A stretch of 64,000 nt of DNA from Cutaneotrichosporon cavernicola (lineage: Eukaryota > Basidiomycota > Tremellomycetes > Trichosporonales > Trichosporonaceae). The notes under the pieces were generated by a model that was given only the letters and a program-made list of their open reading frames with translations, was not told the DNA's origin and made no database searches. Below, in pieces: positions 10,970 to 21,030 of the stretch (positions within the stretch are counted from its first letter, which is position 1; each line of letters begins with the position of its first letter). A program made the position numbers and the translations under genes. The DNA lies in NCBI RefSeq assembly GCF_030864355.1, contig NC_083393.1, forward strand, positions 124,001 through 188,000, written 5' to 3'.

Positions 10970-11588
10970 CTACACAAAGCCGGCCGTCTCGTCGAGGATT
11001 GCCGCGAACCGGTCCGGCCTGGCGGGCGGGAACACCTTGTGCTGTGCCCCAAAGAGCTCCTGCACCCCCGAAACGAGGTCGCTGGGGTCAGCTCTTGGCA
11101 ATCTAACTGAGACTCACTCAACACTCGAGACGGAGACATACCCGCCAGCCTTAAGAGCATCAGCCAGCTCCTGCTGGTGGTCGTCCATGACCGCGTCGTT
11201 CGGCACAACAAGGAGGGGCCTGGGCATCCGCAGCGCCGCGAGAATAGACCCAGAGCCTGGCATCAGCTGTCCATCAGAGAGTCAACTCACCGGCATGGCT
11301 AACGACGCCATCAGAAGACTTCATGAGCGCGTCCATCTCCCCCGGTGACCCCGTGTATCGCATAACCTTGACCTTGACCCCTCCAACCTGTCCACTCCCC
11401 CCCTCCCGGCCCACAACAGCGGCAATGTGATCAGGAATTGGCGCAAATCCAAGCTGTACGATCAAAGTATCGATCCCGGCGGCCCGGAAGGCATCGAGCG
11501 CAGACTCGGCCAATGCCGCATCGGAGAGGTCGGCAAACTGTGTGCTCCCCACTGTTACGAGGAGGGTTTTGCCGGTTGCCGTGGACAT
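10970..11588 (-). CDS. ALG13: UDP-GlcNAc transferase catalytic subunit ALG13
   Basis: Three exons (11588-11291, 11266-11118, 11081-10970), about 185 aa, close to fungal Alg13. It has the GT28 C-terminal-type fold: [14 protein letters not shown] at the start, a middle strand [15 protein letters not shown], and [22 protein letters not shown], which binds UDP-GlcNAc. With membrane-bound Alg14 it adds the second GlcNAc to dolichol-PP-GlcNAc on the cytosolic ER face. The first intron splits the Gly of HAG/SGS, which fixes the phase. It shares a 237-bp divergent promoter with BNA1. Confidence 0.93.
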
Positions 11589-11825
11589 TGTGAGAGGTGA
11601 CAAGGTGACAAGGTGGAAAGAAGAAGAAGAATGAGAGAGAAGGGAACAATGAAGTGGAGGCGGCCGGCCAGCACGCGTCATGTTGGCTGCCAGGTTGCCC
11701 GACCAAGCTGTACGGATACGGAATGTTACCTCCGCTCATTACAACGTCTCATTCCCGACTCTTCCGACTTGACTACTTTGTCCATTCATCCTCCTCCTCT
11801 GGCCATCAGACCATCAGAGACGACC

Positions 11826-12882
11826 ATGCTCACCCCACCCATAAACTTTCCCAAGTGGCTCGAGGAGAATGGGCACCTGCTCAAGCCGCCTGTTGGTGAG
11901 TCCAGGCCAGTACCTTATCCACCAGCACGGTCGATAGCCGTGCACGGGCCAACGACGCGTCGTCCGAGGCGTCGGGATGCGGACCTCTCGCCACTCCACA
12001 CTGGCGACGTGCGGTCTTGGGGTGGTTGAACTGGCCAGGATGCTCACACCTTTCCTTCCCCCCCCCCGCCGCTCACCACAGGCAACAAGTGTATTTTCAA
12101 GGGGGAGAACTTCTTCACCATGATCGTCGGTGGCCCAAACACGCGCTCCGACTTCCACATCAACACGACAGAGGAGTGGTTCTACCAATACAAAGGGGCG
12201 ATAGTGCTGGTCGTCATCGACGATGGCAAGCTGCGCGAGATTGTCATCAACGAGGGCGACATGTTCCTTCTTCCTGGTGAGTGTCGGCGAGCGGAGCGAG
12301 CTTGGTGAACGTGGGTGGCGAGGTTGAGAGGCTGGGTTGGTAAACTGGCTCGCTGGCTTGCTAATGTCTTCGAGGACACGAGGGGGAGGCCTATGCCAGA
12401 AAGATAATGGAGGGCGTGTGGGTTGTGGGGAGTTCGGGTGAACCATGAACCATTCCGCACCGCCACAGCGCATTCAATTAACTGAATGTCGCACTGCAGC
12501 AGCAGCTGGGTGACTGTATTCGAGCTGACCCCAGCCCGCACGCCGCACTCACCACGCCGTCCTGCCGACACGGTCGGCGTCGTCATAGAGATGAACCGCC
12601 CGGGGACCGAGATTGGTGAGTGCTTGCTTCTACTGGCACGAGCCAGACTCGCAAGCCATTCTGACCGATACAGACACGATGCGCTGGCTGTGCCCCAACC
12701 CCGTGCACGGCGACAAGCTCGTCGTCATCCGCCAAGTGCAGTTCCACTGCAGCGACATCGACACGCAGATGAAGCCGCACCTAGACAAGTGGGTTGCCGA
12801 CGAGGAGCTGCGCAGGTGTCCCGAGTGCGGCGACGTTGCACCAGCGCAGCGCGGCAAGCTGTCGGTCCTTGGCGAGCAGTAG
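11826..12882 (+). CDS. BNA1: 3-hydroxyanthranilate 3,4-dioxygenase
   Basis: Four exons (11826-11895, 12082-12276, 12535-12615, 12674-12882), about 184 aa. This is the kynurenine-pathway enzyme that opens the ring of 3-hydroxyanthranilate on the way to quinolinate and NAD. Cupin metal ligands are visible: [10 protein letters not shown] (His, Glu) and TPHSPRRP (His). The C-terminal rubredoxin-like metal site is present: WLCPNP, QFHC and RRCPECGD. Cytosolic. Introns 1 (186 nt) and 2 (258 nt) are long for this locus, and intron 2 contains a 16-bp near-palindrome. Confidence 0.95.
12472..12487. repeat. 16-bp near-palindrome ATTCAATTAACTGAAT in BNA1 intron 2
   Basis: An inverted repeat with one mismatch. 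A perfect version, ATTCAATTAATTGAAT, occurs at 36761. In both places it is followed by TGT and then a nearby GCAGCTGGG. Function unknown; could be a protein-binding site or a short repeat end. Confidence 0.4.
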
Positions 12883-12970
12883 GTTGTACGATAGGAATAG
12901 AATCTATGTCAATGGTATTTGGCTGTGCTCGATCAAACGATCAAAATGCCACTAATGCATACAGTACAGT

Positions 12971-13954
12971 CTAGAACATGGTCTCCTCGTCGCGCAGGTA
13001 CTCTCCAACGTCACTGGGGTTAGCTTGAGTCTACGGTCGAATGAGCTGATCGTGCCAACACGCCACTCACGCCTGGTGGAACACAACAATGCCGCTTGGG
13101 TCCAGGTCCTTTGTCGCGGCGGTCGAGCGGGCGGTCGCGCCAAAGCCCAGCGGAATGTCGGCCATGCTGAACACCACAACACCCTGGTGCTCTGGCGTGT
13201 CCTCGGTGATACGGCCCAGGTGCGCCTTGACAACGTGGTTGCCGTACAGGAAAGGCAGCTCGCCAGCGGGCTTGATCCAGACCTGGTGTGAGCTGCGTTC
13301 CCAAACCAACCAAGCTCCGCAGAGAGGCAAGTGGATGCAAGAGGATCAGGCAGATGAGGTTTTAGTGGCGTCTGGCATCTACAGCTGACCAGCCTCCGAT
13401 GCCGAGTTCAGTCTGCCCTTTCTCTCTCAAGAGATGACTCCTCTTCCACCTTGTCTCTTCAGCCAACCCGGCCTCTGTGCTCCTCCTCCAGAGGCCCGGC
13501 GAGCAGAGACCCCTCCTCCGCACACCCCCAACCCACCTTGTACTTGGCGTACTTTGCCAACCAGTCGAGGCATGTCACACCGAGCTTGAATTTCCCCGAC
13601 TTGGAGAACTTGCCCATACACGTCCCGAGCGAGATGAGGTTGGGGCGCGCGATGGACGTCGCCTGCGCGAGCATGGGAAGGGGAAGGTAGTACACACTGG
13701 TGTCAGCTCTGATGTAAGATGAATAAGCTGATCAATGGGGGGCCGGAATCCAGGAAGAGCTGCGTCCGCTGCTACGCCAGCTCGTCGATGCTCCACGACC
13801 GTCCACTCGCCACGATAACGCACCGGTCCTTGTGGAGACGGAAGCAGTACTGGTCGTCCTCGTCGCGGTCGATGAGGTGGACGAGGTTCTTGCCGACATA
13901 GTTGGCGAGCTTCTCGAACACTGCCTTTGTCTCGTCTTCTGTAAGTGGGCGCAT
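12971..13954 (-). CDS. NIP7: 60S ribosome biogenesis factor NIP7
   Basis: Four exons (13954-13824, 13696-13537, 13282-13071, 13013-12971), about 181 aa. It begins [23 protein letters not shown] and ends [13 protein letters not shown], matching NIP7 end to end. The PUA RNA-binding domain ([20 protein letters not shown] and [15 protein letters not shown] regions) is intact. Nip7 is a nucleolar/cytoplasmic factor for 27S pre-rRNA processing. Intron 2 (about 254 nt) is unusually long. Shares a 254-bp divergent promoter with PRE5, and its 3' end lies 88 bp from BNA1. Confidence 0.95.
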
Positions 13955-14208
13955 GTCGACAGAGTATGACTTGAGAGGATGCACCAAGACCAAGCCGCCG
14001 AGAATCACAACATGGCCTGGAGAGCGGACGATCAGAAATCTCAAGTGGAGGGACAAAATTGAAAATAACACGGAAACAAATATTCCACGTGGCCATGAGA
14101 CGCGCGTTGATGAAGTGGTGACGAAGTGCAAGCAGCCAGTCGAGCAGTCAGTCGTCATATCATTGTCTACACACTTCTTCAACCAACTCTGGAGCACGGC
14201 AGTCCACC

Positions 14209-15397
14209 ATGGTGAGCTAGAACAGCGCTATTGAGCTCACTTCAGTTCCGCAACTCGTACGACTCGGACAACACCACCTTTGTGCGTCCCGCTCATATAT
14301 CCAGCTAACATAAGTCGCCGCAGGGCAAGCTGCACCAGGTCGAGTATGCGCTCGAGGCCGTCAAGCAGGGCAGTGCGGCCATCGGACTCCGTTCCTCGAC
14401 CCACGCCGTGCTTCTCACCCTCAAGCGTAGCACCGGCGAGCTCGCAACGTACCAGAAGAAGCTGATCGACATTGACGACCATGTCGGTATTGCGATTGCC
14501 GGACTGACCAGCGACGCGCGTGTGCTGAGGTGCGTCCTTGCTTGTGCAGCTATCTGATCGTAAATGTAGCTGACAGCAGCAACACGATGCGCCAGCAGGC
14601 CATGCAGAGCCGCATGCTGTACGGCCGTCCCGTCCCCGTCGCTCGTATCGTCCAGACCATTGCCGACAGTGAGTGCCGCTGGCGGGACTGGGGAAGCACT
14701 AACCGTTTCCAGAGGCGCAGAACAACACGCAGATGTACGGACGGCGGCCGTACGGTGTCGGCTTCCTCGTTATCGGACAGGACGTGAGTGCCGGGACGCC
14801 CTCCTTGTGTGTGCGTCTAGCTGACAACAGGAAACCGGTCCTCACCTGTACGAGTTCTCGCCCTCAGGCACCGCATTCGAGTACTACGCCCACTCGATCG
14901 GCGCGCGCTCGCAGAGTGCCAAGACCTATCTCGAGAAGAACTATGAGTCGTTCAAGACCTGTGAGTGGGAGTGGCCCGGTGATGGAGCAGCACATGTGCC
15001 TCTGAACGGCTGCGAAGTGTTGTGAGAAGTTGCGGAGCTGATAGCAGCCGACCTTCCCTCCATCATCAACCACGGCCTCTCGGCGCTGGCGGACACGCTG
15101 CAGCAGGACAAGCACCTCACGGTGGCGAACACTGCGCTTGCGATCATCGGGCCCGCTGACGAGGGTATCGAGGCGCTCGAGGGCCCCGGATCGGGCGCGG
15201 TCCGCCGCGGCGCGTTCCGCGTGTACGAGAATGAGCGCATGGACTCGATCCTGCGTGCGTGGCGCCGTTCGCGCGGCGAGCCTGAGGACGGACCGCAGGA
15301 GGAGGCAGAGGCAGAGGCAGAGGCGGCGGCTGCGCCTGCCGCAGCGGACGCGCCGGCCGAGGGGACAGGAATGGACGTGGACATCGATAGGTTCTAG
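14209..15397 (+). CDS. PRE5: 20S proteasome subunit alpha6 (PSMA1/Pre5)
   Basis: Seven exons, the first being the start codon alone (14209-14211), then 14246-14281, 14315-14529, 14580-14668, 14713-14783, 14831-14960 and 15048-15397. The start F-R-N-S-Y-D-S-D and [22 protein letters not shown] are the alpha-subunit signature. [25 protein letters not shown] and [14 protein letters not shown] are typical of alpha6. The tail is acidic and Ala/Glu-rich. It forms part of the outer proteasome ring and is non-catalytic. The exon-2/3 junction falls before SPQG; a junction 6 bases later would delete conserved residues, which supports the AAG acceptor at 14314. Confidence 0.94.
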
Positions 15398-15645
15398 TGT
15401 CGTAGACGGTAGATTGTACGTACATGCGAGTGTGAAGCAGGTAGAGCTGAGGTGTCGCGAGTAACGCGTTTGTGTTGGATCGGCTGCAGCTGACAGCCGC
15501 TCGTGGTCAATCCCTTCCCTCACTCCCTCAAAGACAGCACACCGGCCCGCTCTCTATTGTGCATAGTCTACGATGCGGATATCTCCTTTTTTATCTTCGT
15601 CGTCGTGCTGCTCTGAGACAAGCTCGCTCTCCTTCCCTTAAACGC

Positions 15646-16874
15646 TTAGTAGCGGATGCGCTCGTAGACCTTGAGGAGGTCGGACTGGGGTCAGCTTACG
15701 TTCCAATACATCATAGCCGCAGAAAGGTATCGGGTGGGCCACTTGACGAGCTGCCCATCACATGACCCGCCCTTACACCGCTGAGCTCGCCACGCCAACT
15801 CACAGTGCAGCCCATGGCCGTCACGTCGGCACCGGCACCGGCGCCCTGGATAAGAAGAGGGCGGGGCGAGTAGCGCTTGGTGGAGAACGAGATAATGTTG
15901 TCCGAGCCCTTGAGGGCGGTAGCAAACGCGTGGTCCTTGTCGTACTTGCCGAGCTTGCACTCGACCTTGCCGGCCTTGAGGTCGATGACACCAACGTAAC
16001 GCACGACCTTGCCCTCCTTCTCGGCCTCGGCGCGAAGCTTGGCAAAGTGCTCGTCACCCTCGGCAAGGCGGGAGAGGTACTCGTCCTTGTCCTTGGCGTC
16101 GGTGAGGACGGGGGGGACAAGCGACTCGGTGGGGACGCTGAACGCGCCCTCGGGAAGAACCGGAGCGCCGGGGCAAAGACGCGCAAGAATACAGAGCTTG
16201 CGTGCGACATCGGTGCCACTGAGGTCGTCACGCGGGTCAGGCTCGGTGTAACCAAGGTTCTTGGCGATCTGAACGACCTCGGAGAACTTGACATTGCTGC
16301 CCTCGGGCTTCGAGTACTCGTTGAAAATGTACGAGAGGGTACCGGAGAAGACGCCCTCGATGCGCTCAATCTCGTCGCCAGTCCCAACGAGGTCCTTGAG
16401 GGTCGAGAGGATGGGGAGGCCAGCGCCGACAGTCGACTCGCCGTAAATGAGCGCCTTGGAGTTAGGGTAAGAGGCAGCCTGGATGGCGTCGTAGAGCGAC
16501 GAAGCGCCCGACAAGCCCTTCTTGTTGGGAGTGACAATGTGGACGCCGTGCGCCAGCATGGTCGGGTAGAGGGAGGGAACGACGTCCGAGCCGGTCGAGT
16601 CGATGAGCACACCCTTGCCGTCGGGGTGGTTGGCGAGGAGCGAGATGACCGAGGTCACGTCGAGCGCCTGTCCGTGCTGCTCGAGAATGGGGGCGAGGTT
16701 GCCCTCGGTGAGCGGCGCGTTGTTCGGGAGCGGAAGCGAGAGCGAAAGACGCGAGTTGGCAACAAGCACAACGTTGAACTTGGACGCCAGGGGGGCGGAG
16801 AGGAGCTGCTGCAGAATCGCCTTGCCGACACCGCCGACGCCGATGAGGGCCACGGGAACACGAGAGGCCGCCAT
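15646..16874 (-). CDS. HOM6: Homoserine dehydrogenase
   Basis: Two exons (16874-15804, 15684-15646), about 369 aa. Rossmann motif VALIGVGGVGKAIL at the N-terminus, then VTPNKKGLSG and the substrate-binding FSGTLSYIFN and YTEPDPRDDLSGTDVARK signatures. It reduces aspartate semialdehyde to homoserine, the branch point to methionine and threonine. The last exon adds only 12 residues (SDLLKVYERIRY). MET2, the next enzyme on the methionine branch, lies 1.3 kb from the HOM6 start with only the OXLD1-like gene between. Confidence 0.96.
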
Positions 16875-17136
16875 TTTGTTTTTGTTAATGATAGTAAAGT
16901 GTAGAAGAAGAGAAAGTGGATGGCGTCAGGACTCGGGTTTTCTCCAAATATGCCCACCGCGCACCTGGCTCGAGTCTTGAACCTCCACTTTGCAAGCTCT
17001 TGGCTGTGATCGGCTGATTAGGTGACGCACCTCCGAACCTCGGCACTCGTAATGCCAATGGGCACTCGTCAACGTTTGTTCCTCTGTTGACATTACACAG
17101 TTGGCCATCTCTGAACGGTATGCTCTTGTGGGGATC

Positions 17137-17860
17137 ATGACCAACCTCCGACTCTTGCGAACACTGCGAACACTGCGAACACTGAAGCGGGCCCTTCCCA
17201 GCCAGTCAGCAGCTCTCCAAATACCCCTCCATCTCCGCCAGTTCCACTCCACCCCGCTCGCACGCCGGGACCTTGGAGCGCGCTTCCGCTTTCTGCCACC
17301 GTCTGTCATTAAGGCCCTCCCTACTCCCCCAACTCCGGCTGAGCTACCAGCTCCGACTCCGTCCGGACCAAGGGAAAGGTTCGCCGAGGTCGAAGGCGTG
17401 CGCATTCCGCCCAAACCCATCGCACCGGGTGACGAAGGTCTGCTTAGTCATAATGGAACTGACACCAGACTGCTGCATGTCGGGATGCGTACACTGTGTT
17501 CTCCAGATTTACGTCGACGATATGGAGGAATACAACGATGCGTTTGATGCGGCGCGGGCCGCGCTCGAACACAAGAATATTCCGCGTGGACGATGGCCCA
17601 AGGTCATGGACGAGGTGGATGACGCCGTTGAGGCGCCAAAGATGGACCCCACAATGTCTGCATTCGCTGCGTGAGTCCCCCTTGGCCTTTGGCGTTGGGA
17701 GTGCGGGGTGCAGAGTGCTGATACCAGACTCGAGGCCAAGCTTGCTGGCAAGGCTGCGCCACCACCAAAACCCAGGTCCAAACCGGCTATTGATCCGGGC
17801 GTCGCAGCGTTCATGGCGCTCGAGGCCAAGATCAAGAACAAGCACAAGAGCGAGGCGTAA
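17137..17860 (+). CDS. Mitochondrial oxidoreductase-like (OXLD1-type) protein
   Basis: Three exons (17137-17428, 17469-17670, 17728-17860), about 208 aa. The N-terminus (MTNLRLLRTLRTLRTLKRALPS) is an amphipathic presequence partly encoded by a 9-bp triplet repeat. The FHSTP motif then suggests presequence cleavage. The core PPKPIAPDCCMSGCVHCVLQIYVDDMEEY is the oxidoreductase-like domain with its Cys-Cys...Cys...Cys cluster. The C-terminal third is Lys/Ala-rich. Molecular role unknown in the family. Intron 1 has a weaker donor, GTGACG. Confidence 0.82.
17157..17183 (+). repeat. Three 9-bp repeats inside the OXLD1-like presequence
   Basis: GCGAACACT occurs three times in tandem. The unit is a multiple of three, so it encodes repeated Leu-Arg-Thr in the targeting sequence without shifting frame. 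Confidence 0.8.
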
Positions 17861-18131
17861 CTGGTGGCACCCATGCCTGCAAGCCGATAGGGTCACTATG
17901 TTACCATCCAGAACCTCACACTGCGCATGGGAGTACCCTATCGGCAGCTTGCGGCCCCAACTCTGCCAGTTTACGCATGCCAGTTTAAGACTACAGTGTA
18001 TGCAGATCCGGGAACATTGCTAGACTACAACGCGCGCCATGGCGCACTTGGTTTACGTTTTAAGGCCACTGCGACAAGAAGCAAGGCGTGGTTTGAGCTA
18101 CTGACTAACGTCCTCCCTCCTCTCCGTCTAC

Positions 18132-19877
18132 TCAATGGAGCCACCCACGGATGGCGCCGCCGACATTCTGTTCGTCGAGGAGGAACGTGTCGTGGCCCCA
18201 CGCGCCGCCGAGCTCGTAGTATGTGACGTTGCGGTTACCTGCGAGACGCAAGGCGTCGGCAAGTTCGCGCTGCTGCTCGACGTCGAAGAGCACATCACTC
18301 TGAACGCCGAGCACAAGTGCGGGGATGTCGCGGAGGCGCTGGAGGCCCTCAGCGAGGTCGTGGAGGTGTGGGCTCTTCGAGGTGGGAATGAAGCGCTCCT
18401 TGCCACCTCCCGTCTTGATCGGCTCCACCGTCGAGGTACCTGGGCGTGGGGACGGCGCACGTGCGTCGGTGGGCGCCGATGCCGAGACGGCAGGCGAGTC
18501 CGAGGGGAGGGGGAACGGCGCGGCGGTGGGATACGCGTCGTTGAACTGGGCCGCGAGGCTCTTCAGTGCCGGTGCGGTCATGTCGAACAAGTCCATCGCC
18601 TTGGAGAGATAGATGAGGCTGTTGGCGTCGTAGGTGAGGCAGAAGCGCTCGCCCTGGTGGTCGAGGTATGTCTCGATGAGGAAGTCTGGCGACAGGTTTG
18701 GCACCCCCGGCTTGCCGTTCTCGGCAGCCTCCTCGGCGCTCAGTTGCCTGCGGCCGAAGCGCTGCTCCCACTCTGGTCCAGAGCGGTAGGTGATGGTAGC
18801 GATCTGGCGGGCAAGCTTCATGCCTTCGTGAGGAGGCACGCCGTCGTAATAGTTGCCGCGGTTCCAGTTAGGATCGGCCATGAGCACGCTACGCTGGGCG
18901 TAACGCATCCCCACACCAGTGAGGCCGGACCGACCAGTAGCTGAGATACAGGCGACGCGACCTACCCGCTCTGGTGCGAGGTATGCCATTGACAGCGAGC
19001 TCATGCCACCCATGCTGCTCCCGACCGAGGCGTACACCTTATCAATGCCGAGGTAGTCGAGGAGGCTGAGCTGTGCGCGTGTCATATCGTGAATCGAGAG
19101 GAGTGGGAATCGGGTCGCCCAGCGCACCTGTCCATCGCCTGGCGGGTACGGCGACGACGGTCCCGTTGACCCAAAGCACCCACCGAGCACATTGGTGCAA
19201 ATCACAAAGAAGCGGTTCGTGTCGATAGCCTTTCCGGGTCCCACAAAGTCCTCCCACCATCCTGGCTTGGACGACGTACCTGCCGCGACGTCGTTACCGC
19301 CCGAAGCAACATGCGAGCTAGCGCTCAGTCCAGTGTGAAGGATAATAGCATTATCCCGGGCGTCGTTGAGGGTGCCCCACGTCTCGTATGCGATTTGGTA
19401 AGGTGGCAAAGGGGTGGGACTGTACACAAGCGGCAACGCGTCGTTGGCGTGGTAATGCAGCGTACTAGGTGGAGGAACGTAGCACGCCTCTGCCTCTCCC
19501 TCTCCGTCGACCTTTTCCAGCCCGACCTGGTTGGCCTTGATGACCGCATCGGCCGCTGCGATCCTGGCAACCGCTGCGTCTCGGGAGGCGGGCGTTCCCT
19601 CGTCCGTACCGAGTCGTGGACCGCGTCCAAGGCCGAGCCGATCGGATCGAGGTGCAGTCGTCGAAGTTAACCCAAACCCGCCCGGCGAGAATACTGGCCG
19701 CCGGCGCAGTGGGATCTGCGGTGCGGCGGGCGGAACGAATGGTGCGGCCGTAGGCATCTCGTGCGCCTGGGCACGCAGTGCTGAGTCGAGGTGCAGCTTC
19801 GAGAGGTGTGGCTTGCGCGGGGCCACGCGCGGCTTGAGCCCCGATGGAAGATGCAGGCTGCGCGGCTTTGGTGGCAT
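18132..19877 (-). CDS. MET2: Homoserine O-acetyltransferase
   Basis: Intronless, 581 aa. An alpha/beta-hydrolase acyltransferase that makes O-acetylhomoserine for the sulfhydrylation route to methionine. Seen: the substrate region YQIAYETWGTLN, GGCFGSTGPSS, the nucleophile elbow GSSMGGM (Ser), the acid around SDVLFDVEQQ (Asp), and the base in WGHDTFLLDE (His). It carries a 100-residue N-terminal extension and a disordered Pro/Ser/Ala insert near residue 470, before the catalytic Asp, making it longer than yeast Met2 (486 aa). Intronlessness is unusual in this window. Confidence 0.95.
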   Translation of the reverse strand: MPPKPRSLHLPSGLKPRVAPRKPHLSKLHLDSALRAQAHEMPTAAPFVPPAAPQIPLRRRPVFSPGGFGLTSTTAPRSDRLGLGRGPRLGTDEGTPASRDAAVARIAAADAVIKANQVGLEKVDGEGEAEACYVPPPSTLHYHANDALPLVYSPTPLPPYQIAYETWGTLNDARDNAIILHTGLSASSHVASGGNDVAAGTSSKPGWWEDFVGPGKAIDTNRFFVICTNVLGGCFGSTGPSSPYPPGDGQVRWATRFPLLSIHDMTRAQLSLLDYLGIDKVYASVGSSMGGMSSLSMAYLAPERVGRVACISATGRSGLTGVGMRYAQRSVLMADPNWNRGNYYDGVPPHEGMKLARQIATITYRSGPEWEQRFGRRQLSAEEAAENGKPGVPNLSPDFLIETYLDHQGERFCLTYDANSLIYLSKAMDLFDMTAPALKSLAAQFNDAYPTAAPFPLPSDSPAVSASAPTDARAPSPRPGTSTVEPIKTGGGKERFIPTSKSPHLHDLAEGLQRLRDIPALVLGVQSDVLFDVEQQRELADALRLAGNRNVTYYELGGAWGHDTFLLDEQNVGGAIRGWLH

Positions 19878-20270
19878 GATGTGAGTGAGAGTGTGATGAG
19901 AACAGAACAGAACAGGAGCTGGAGATCTGGTTACGCTGCATATGTGGACCGGCTCGCTCGCTGCCGCATCTGCCGGCGATCACGACAGAGATGGTGCGCT
20001 TGGTCAGGTTCGGAATGAGCACACCATCGATTTTTGATTATTTTGTTGGAGCCCCGCGTCGCGTTCGTCGCGTCCGTCGCCAAAAGATACGCCACTTCCA
20101 TCATGTGTACGTGCACGCTGTACGGGTGAGTTGCTATAGAATGCTCACAACACATTAGATGCGCAGTGCAAGGTGCATGGAGCTCGTAGACCATCCCTTC
20201 CAGCTGTACATAATCTGGCTTACGTCACACCGGCGAGACATGGCGTCACCCGAAATGTCATGAAGCATCC
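19878..20270. other. Intergenic region upstream of MET2
   Basis: About 390 bp, probably the MET2 promoter plus the 5' flank of tRNA-Leu copy 2. No CACGTG element and no LTR-like sequence are visible, unlike the flank of tRNA-Leu copy 1. Confidence 0.4.
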
Positions 20271-20362
20271 GGCGAGATGGCCGAGCGGTCTAAGGCGCTG
20301 TGTTAAGGTGTTCCAAGAACATCCGCAGTCTTCGGACGTGGGTTCGAATCCCACTCTCGTCA
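20271..20362 (+). tRNA. tRNA-Leu(AAG) with a 14-nt intron (copy 2)
   Basis: Identical over 92 nt to the copy at 10603, including the intron. About 35 bases of 3' flank (GAGGATTCA.TTCCTCAGCCTA.TCTTTT) also match with few differences, so a gene plus its terminator was duplicated. The 5' flanks are unrelated. Confidence 0.92.
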
Positions 20363-20458
20363 ACAGAGGATTCAGTTCCTCAGCCTACTCTTTTGTCTTT
20401 TCGCTTCGCACCTCTGTTCGTATCGACTTGCCATTGCTCATTGCTCTCGCTCTCGAGA

Positions 20459-20913
20459 ATGGCCGTTCACGTTAATGTAGACGATGGCCTGATCGCCTGC
20501 CTTAGACCGACGGAATGGCCACCACATCTTGTACCTATCTATCTGGTACAGCGCGTCACCCACCTCCCACTCACTGGACACTACAGCATGGTATTGAGCG
20601 CATCACAGTGAATGAAATGCACCCCGTGACATCAGGGATGGGAACTCGCCGCTCTTGATGACTCTCCGCCGCGTCCATCAGGCCCCGGATCAGAGGATCC
20701 AGAGCCAGATCACTGCCGTACCCCAGCCGCGGCCAGTGTTTGACCTCAACTTGTCCTCGTTCTCTGGCTTCTCTGACTTCTATCAACTCGTCCTTTCACC
20801 TCTCACCCAGCTCGGGGATCCAGATGTGGACTGTGAGTTCTCCATCTTCTTCAGCTGATCCAGTGTTACCCCGGCACCCCGGTAACCCCAACCAGCAGTG
20901 GGGTATTGCCTAG
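20459..20913 (+). CDS. Small three-exon gene of unknown function
   Basis: The model is 20459-20607, 20636-20832, 20864-20913, giving 131 aa. Intron 1 (28 nt) ends GTGACATCAG. Intron 2 starts GTGAGT and ends CTGATCCAG. Phases agree across both junctions and the joined frame has no internal stop. The product begins MAVHVNVDDGLIACLRPTEW and contains PVFDLNLSSFSGFSDFYQLV before a short Pro/Asn tail ending QQWGIA. No family recognised; composition is that of a folded globular protein. A 25-nt perfect hairpin follows the stop by 18 bases. Frame coherence and splice signals are the only evidence. Confidence 0.5.
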
Positions 20914-20931
20914 CTCCACTCAAGAGACTCA

Positions 20932-20956
20932 AAATGTCCTACGCGGTAGGACATTT
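20932..20956. terminator. Perfect hairpin between two convergent 3' ends
   Basis: AAATGTCCTAC, spacer GCG, GTAGGACATTT: 11-bp arms without mismatch. It lies between the stop of the small gene ending at 20913 and the stop of SRP101 at 21031. A role in 3'-end formation or transcript stability is inference. Confidence 0.45.
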
Positions 20957-21030
20957 CCGTAGACACTAGGACAATGGCAGAGCCGTACTGGAGAACCGAA
21001 CCGAGAACCGAACAATGCAGATTAGTACAA

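Noticed and set aside
15762..16904. Long plus-strand ORF opposite HOM6
   Set aside because: It is the antisense shadow of a clearly conserved enzyme, produced by GC-rich codon usage.
18135..18944. Long plus-strand ORF opposite MET2
   Set aside because: Antisense shadow; no features of its own.
20271..20362. LTR-like element next to tRNA-Leu copy 2
   Set aside because: No TGTTGGAA/TTCCAACA ends or related sequence within 300 bp upstream.
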